DNA from: Methylomonas sp.
GTDB lineage: Bacteria; Pseudomonadota; Gammaproteobacteria; Methylococcales; Methylomonadaceae
NCBI GenBank assembly: GCA_026989715.1
Contig: JALSIU010000350.1
Location: forward strand, 1 to 7,787
Length of the DNA stretch: 7,787 nt
Reading direction: 5' to 3'
This document shows positions 6,368-7,787 of the stretch, piece by piece. A program made the translations under genes and the position numbers. Under the pieces are notes generated by a model. It saw only the letters and a list, made by a program, of their open reading frames with translations. It was not told the origin of the DNA and searched no databases. Every line of letters begins with the position of its first letter. The stretch's first letter is position 1.

Positions 6368-6372
6368 GGAGG
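6368..6372 (+). promoter_or_regulatory. Ribosome binding site for the formate dehydrogenase GTG start
   Basis: GGAGG lies 8 nt before GTG at 6381 and decides this non-ATG start. The encoded N-terminus then runs without interruption into the NuoE-like domain. Confidence 0.75.
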
Positions 6373-6380
6373 AATACCGA

Positions 6381-7787
6381 GTGGCAGTCATTACAATAAG
6401 CCCTGATCAAATTACCAAGAAAAAACGCAAAGGCCCTAAAGGTCATGCCGTTGATCTCAAAGCATTAGAAGAAGTGCAAGCCCTGTTAGCAGATGAATCT
6501 CGACAAAGTGATTTATTGATTGAGCATCTACATAAAATTCAGGATCACTACCAGCACATCTCCTCTAAGCACCTTGTGGCACTCGCCCACGAAATGAAAC
6601 TCTCGCCTGCTGAAGTTTTTGAAGTTGCCTCTTTTTACCATCATTTCGATGTTGTCAAAGAAGGCCAAACACCCCCACCTCCCTTAACCGTTCGTGTTTG
6701 CGAATCATTAAGTTGCTCTATGTCCGGTTCTCATGCACTTATTGATGCACTAGAGCAAGGCTTAAACACCGAACAAGTTCGAATACAAAAAGTGCCTTGT
6801 GTCGGTCGTTGCCAACATGCTCCCGTAGCCGTTGTTGGCCAAAATCCGATTGATGCAGCGAACGCGGAAACAGTTATCAATGCCGTTAAAGACAATGCCA
6901 TTACTGCCAAGGTAAGCGACTATATCAGCATGACGCAATATTATGCCGATAACGGTTACCAAACGTTGAAAGGTGTGCTAGAAGGCACTATCAGCAAAGA
7001 AAGCGTTATTAAAAAAATGGAAGATTCCGGTTTGCGTGGCCTAGGTGGCGCAGGATTTCCAGCCGGTAGAAAATGGCGCATCGTTAAAAGTTTTGCAGGC
7101 CCGCGTTTAATGGCTGTCAATATCGATGAAGGTGAGCCGGGAACATTTAAAGACCGGCATTACTTAGAGTCCGATCCGCACCGCTTTTTAGAAGGCATGA
7201 TTATTGCCGCACTATGTGTTGGCTGTGATGAAATCTATATTTATCTACGTGATGAATACGCAGGTTGCCGTGAAATATTGACAAAAGAAATTGCCAATTT
7301 AGAAAATAATCCGCCTTCTGGTAAATATCGCCTTCCCCCTATCCATTTGCGTCGCGGAGCAGGAGCTTATATTTGTGGCGAAGAATCTGCGATGGTTGAA
7401 TCTATCGAAGGTAAGCGCGGCATGCCACGTTTAAGACCTCCCTTTTTAGCAGAAGTCGGCTTATTTGGCCGTCCAACACTTGAGCATAATATGGAGTCTG
7501 TTTATTGGGTACGTGATATTGTTGAAAAAGGCCCCGAGTGGTTTACCTCCTACGGTCGACACGAACGCAAAGGCTTGCGTTCTTTCTCAATTTCAGGGCG
7601 TGTTAATAAGCCGGGCGTACATTTAGCGCCAGCCGGTATCACTATGCGTGAGTTAATCACAGAATACTGCGAAGGCATGCAGGATGGTCATGAATTTTAT
7701 GGTTATTTCCCAGGCGGTGCTTCAGGCGGCATTTTGCCCGAATCAATGGCAGATATTCCAATGGATTTTGATACCCTAAATGAACAT
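6381..7787 (+). CDS. fdsB: NAD-dependent formate dehydrogenase, fused gamma-beta (NuoE-NuoF-like) subunit, 3'-truncated
   Basis: The first 469 residues of a diaphorase subunit; no stop occurs before the window ends. Residues ~40-160 are a NuoE/FdsG-type thioredoxin-fold domain with all four 2Fe-2S ligands: C107, C112, C140 and C144 (C-x4-C ... C-x3-C). From ~165 comes a NuoF/FdsB domain: glycine-rich 'GLRGLGGAGFPAGRKW' (217-232) and 'NIDEGEPGTFKDR' (247-259) for FMN/NADH, then 'GAGAYICGEESA' (326-337) and 'EGKRGMPRLRPPF' (343-355). The C-terminal 4Fe-4S cysteines would lie beyond the window. It passes electrons from the molybdenum/tungsten alpha subunit to NAD+ in the cytoplasm. The fusion matches methylotroph enzymes such as Methylobacterium Fdh1B; in Cupriavidus FdsG and FdsB are separate. 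HoxF of NAD-linked hydrogenases has the same architecture and is the main alternative, but the divergent LysR gene and methylotroph-like neighbours favour formate dehydrogenase. Confidence 0.88.
   Translation, partial: MAVITISPDQITKKKRKGPKGHAVDLKALEEVQALLADESRQSDLLIEHLHKIQDHYQHISSKHLVALAHEMKLSPAEVFEVASFYHHFDVVKEGQTPPPPLTVRVCESLSCSMSGSHALIDALEQGLNTEQVRIQKVPCVGRCQHAPVAVVGQNPIDAANAETVINAVKDNAITAKVSDYISMTQYYADNGYQTLKGVLEGTISKESVIKKMEDSGLRGLGGAGFPAGRKWRIVKSFAGPRLMAVNIDEGEPGTFKDRHYLESDPHRFLEGMIIAALCVGCDEIYIYLRDEYAGCREILTKEIANLENNPPSGKYRLPPIHLRRGAGAYICGEESAMVESIEGKRGMPRLRPPFLAEVGLFGRPTLEHNMESVYWVRDIVEKGPEWFTSYGRHERKGLRSFSISGRVNKPGVHLAPAGITMRELITEYCEGMQDGHEFYGYFPGGASGGILPESMADIPMDFDTLNEH

Noticed and set aside
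6340..6399. A 19-codon ORF starting at ATG 6340 and overlapping the formate dehydrogenase start, as a possible leader peptide
   Set aside because: Its only GGAG is 3 nt from the ATG, too close to work well, and the peptide has no attenuator-like composition.
6139..6399. A longer 86-codon plus-strand frame spanning the lysR-formate dehydrogenase intergenic region
   Set aside because: It overlaps the lysR 5' end antisense, crosses the operator and promoter region, and its translation resembles no protein family.

Overview
The window looks like a piece of chromosome from a methylotrophic gammaproteobacterium with moderately AT-rich DNA (GC judged by eye, not counted). A Methylophaga-like organism is my best guess. 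This rests on two genes: a fused gamma/beta subunit of a NAD-dependent formate dehydrogenase, and a periplasmic SoxH-like 'quinoprotein relay' zinc metallohydrolase, a family known from bacteria that use PQQ-dependent dehydrogenases. The taxonomic guess is inference only.

Left half (1-3991, + strand): a compact cluster of four genes, cut at its 5' end by the window edge. It encodes the C-terminal part of an XpaC-family protein, a TelA/KlaA-family 'toxic anion resistance' protein, an SPFH-domain protein carrying a C-terminal GYF_2 domain, and a protein with two zinc ribbons and one C-terminal membrane anchor. In Bacillus the related pairs xpaC-yaaN and ydjG-ydjI lie at separate loci, the latter tied to PspA and membrane stress. 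Here they form one apparent transcription unit, which suggests a membrane-associated stress-response complex. A short two-helix membrane protein follows (4074-4277), with its own extended -10 promoter.

Right half (4314-7787): the zinc metallohydrolase and a LysR-type regulator lie in tandem on the minus strand. Divergent from the regulator, the fused formate dehydrogenase subunit starts at a GTG at 6381 and runs off the window, losing its C-terminal 4Fe-4S region. The 217-bp intergenic region holds overlapping TGATA/TATCA inverted repeats that fit a LysR operator. A weak sigma70-like promoter lies at the distance expected for a LysR-activated gene. The roughly 107-nt leader carries direct repeats and two small hairpins. 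A working model is a C1-oxidation locus: the LysR protein senses a C1 or redox signal and activates NAD-linked formate oxidation, while the metallohydrolase supports the periplasmic quinoprotein step upstream in the pathway.

All four genes in the right part (small membrane protein, metallohydrolase, LysR, formate dehydrogenase) appear to start at GTG or TTG, while the three complete genes of the left cluster start at ATG. No RNA genes, insertion sequences, CRISPR arrays or convincing intrinsic terminators were seen.
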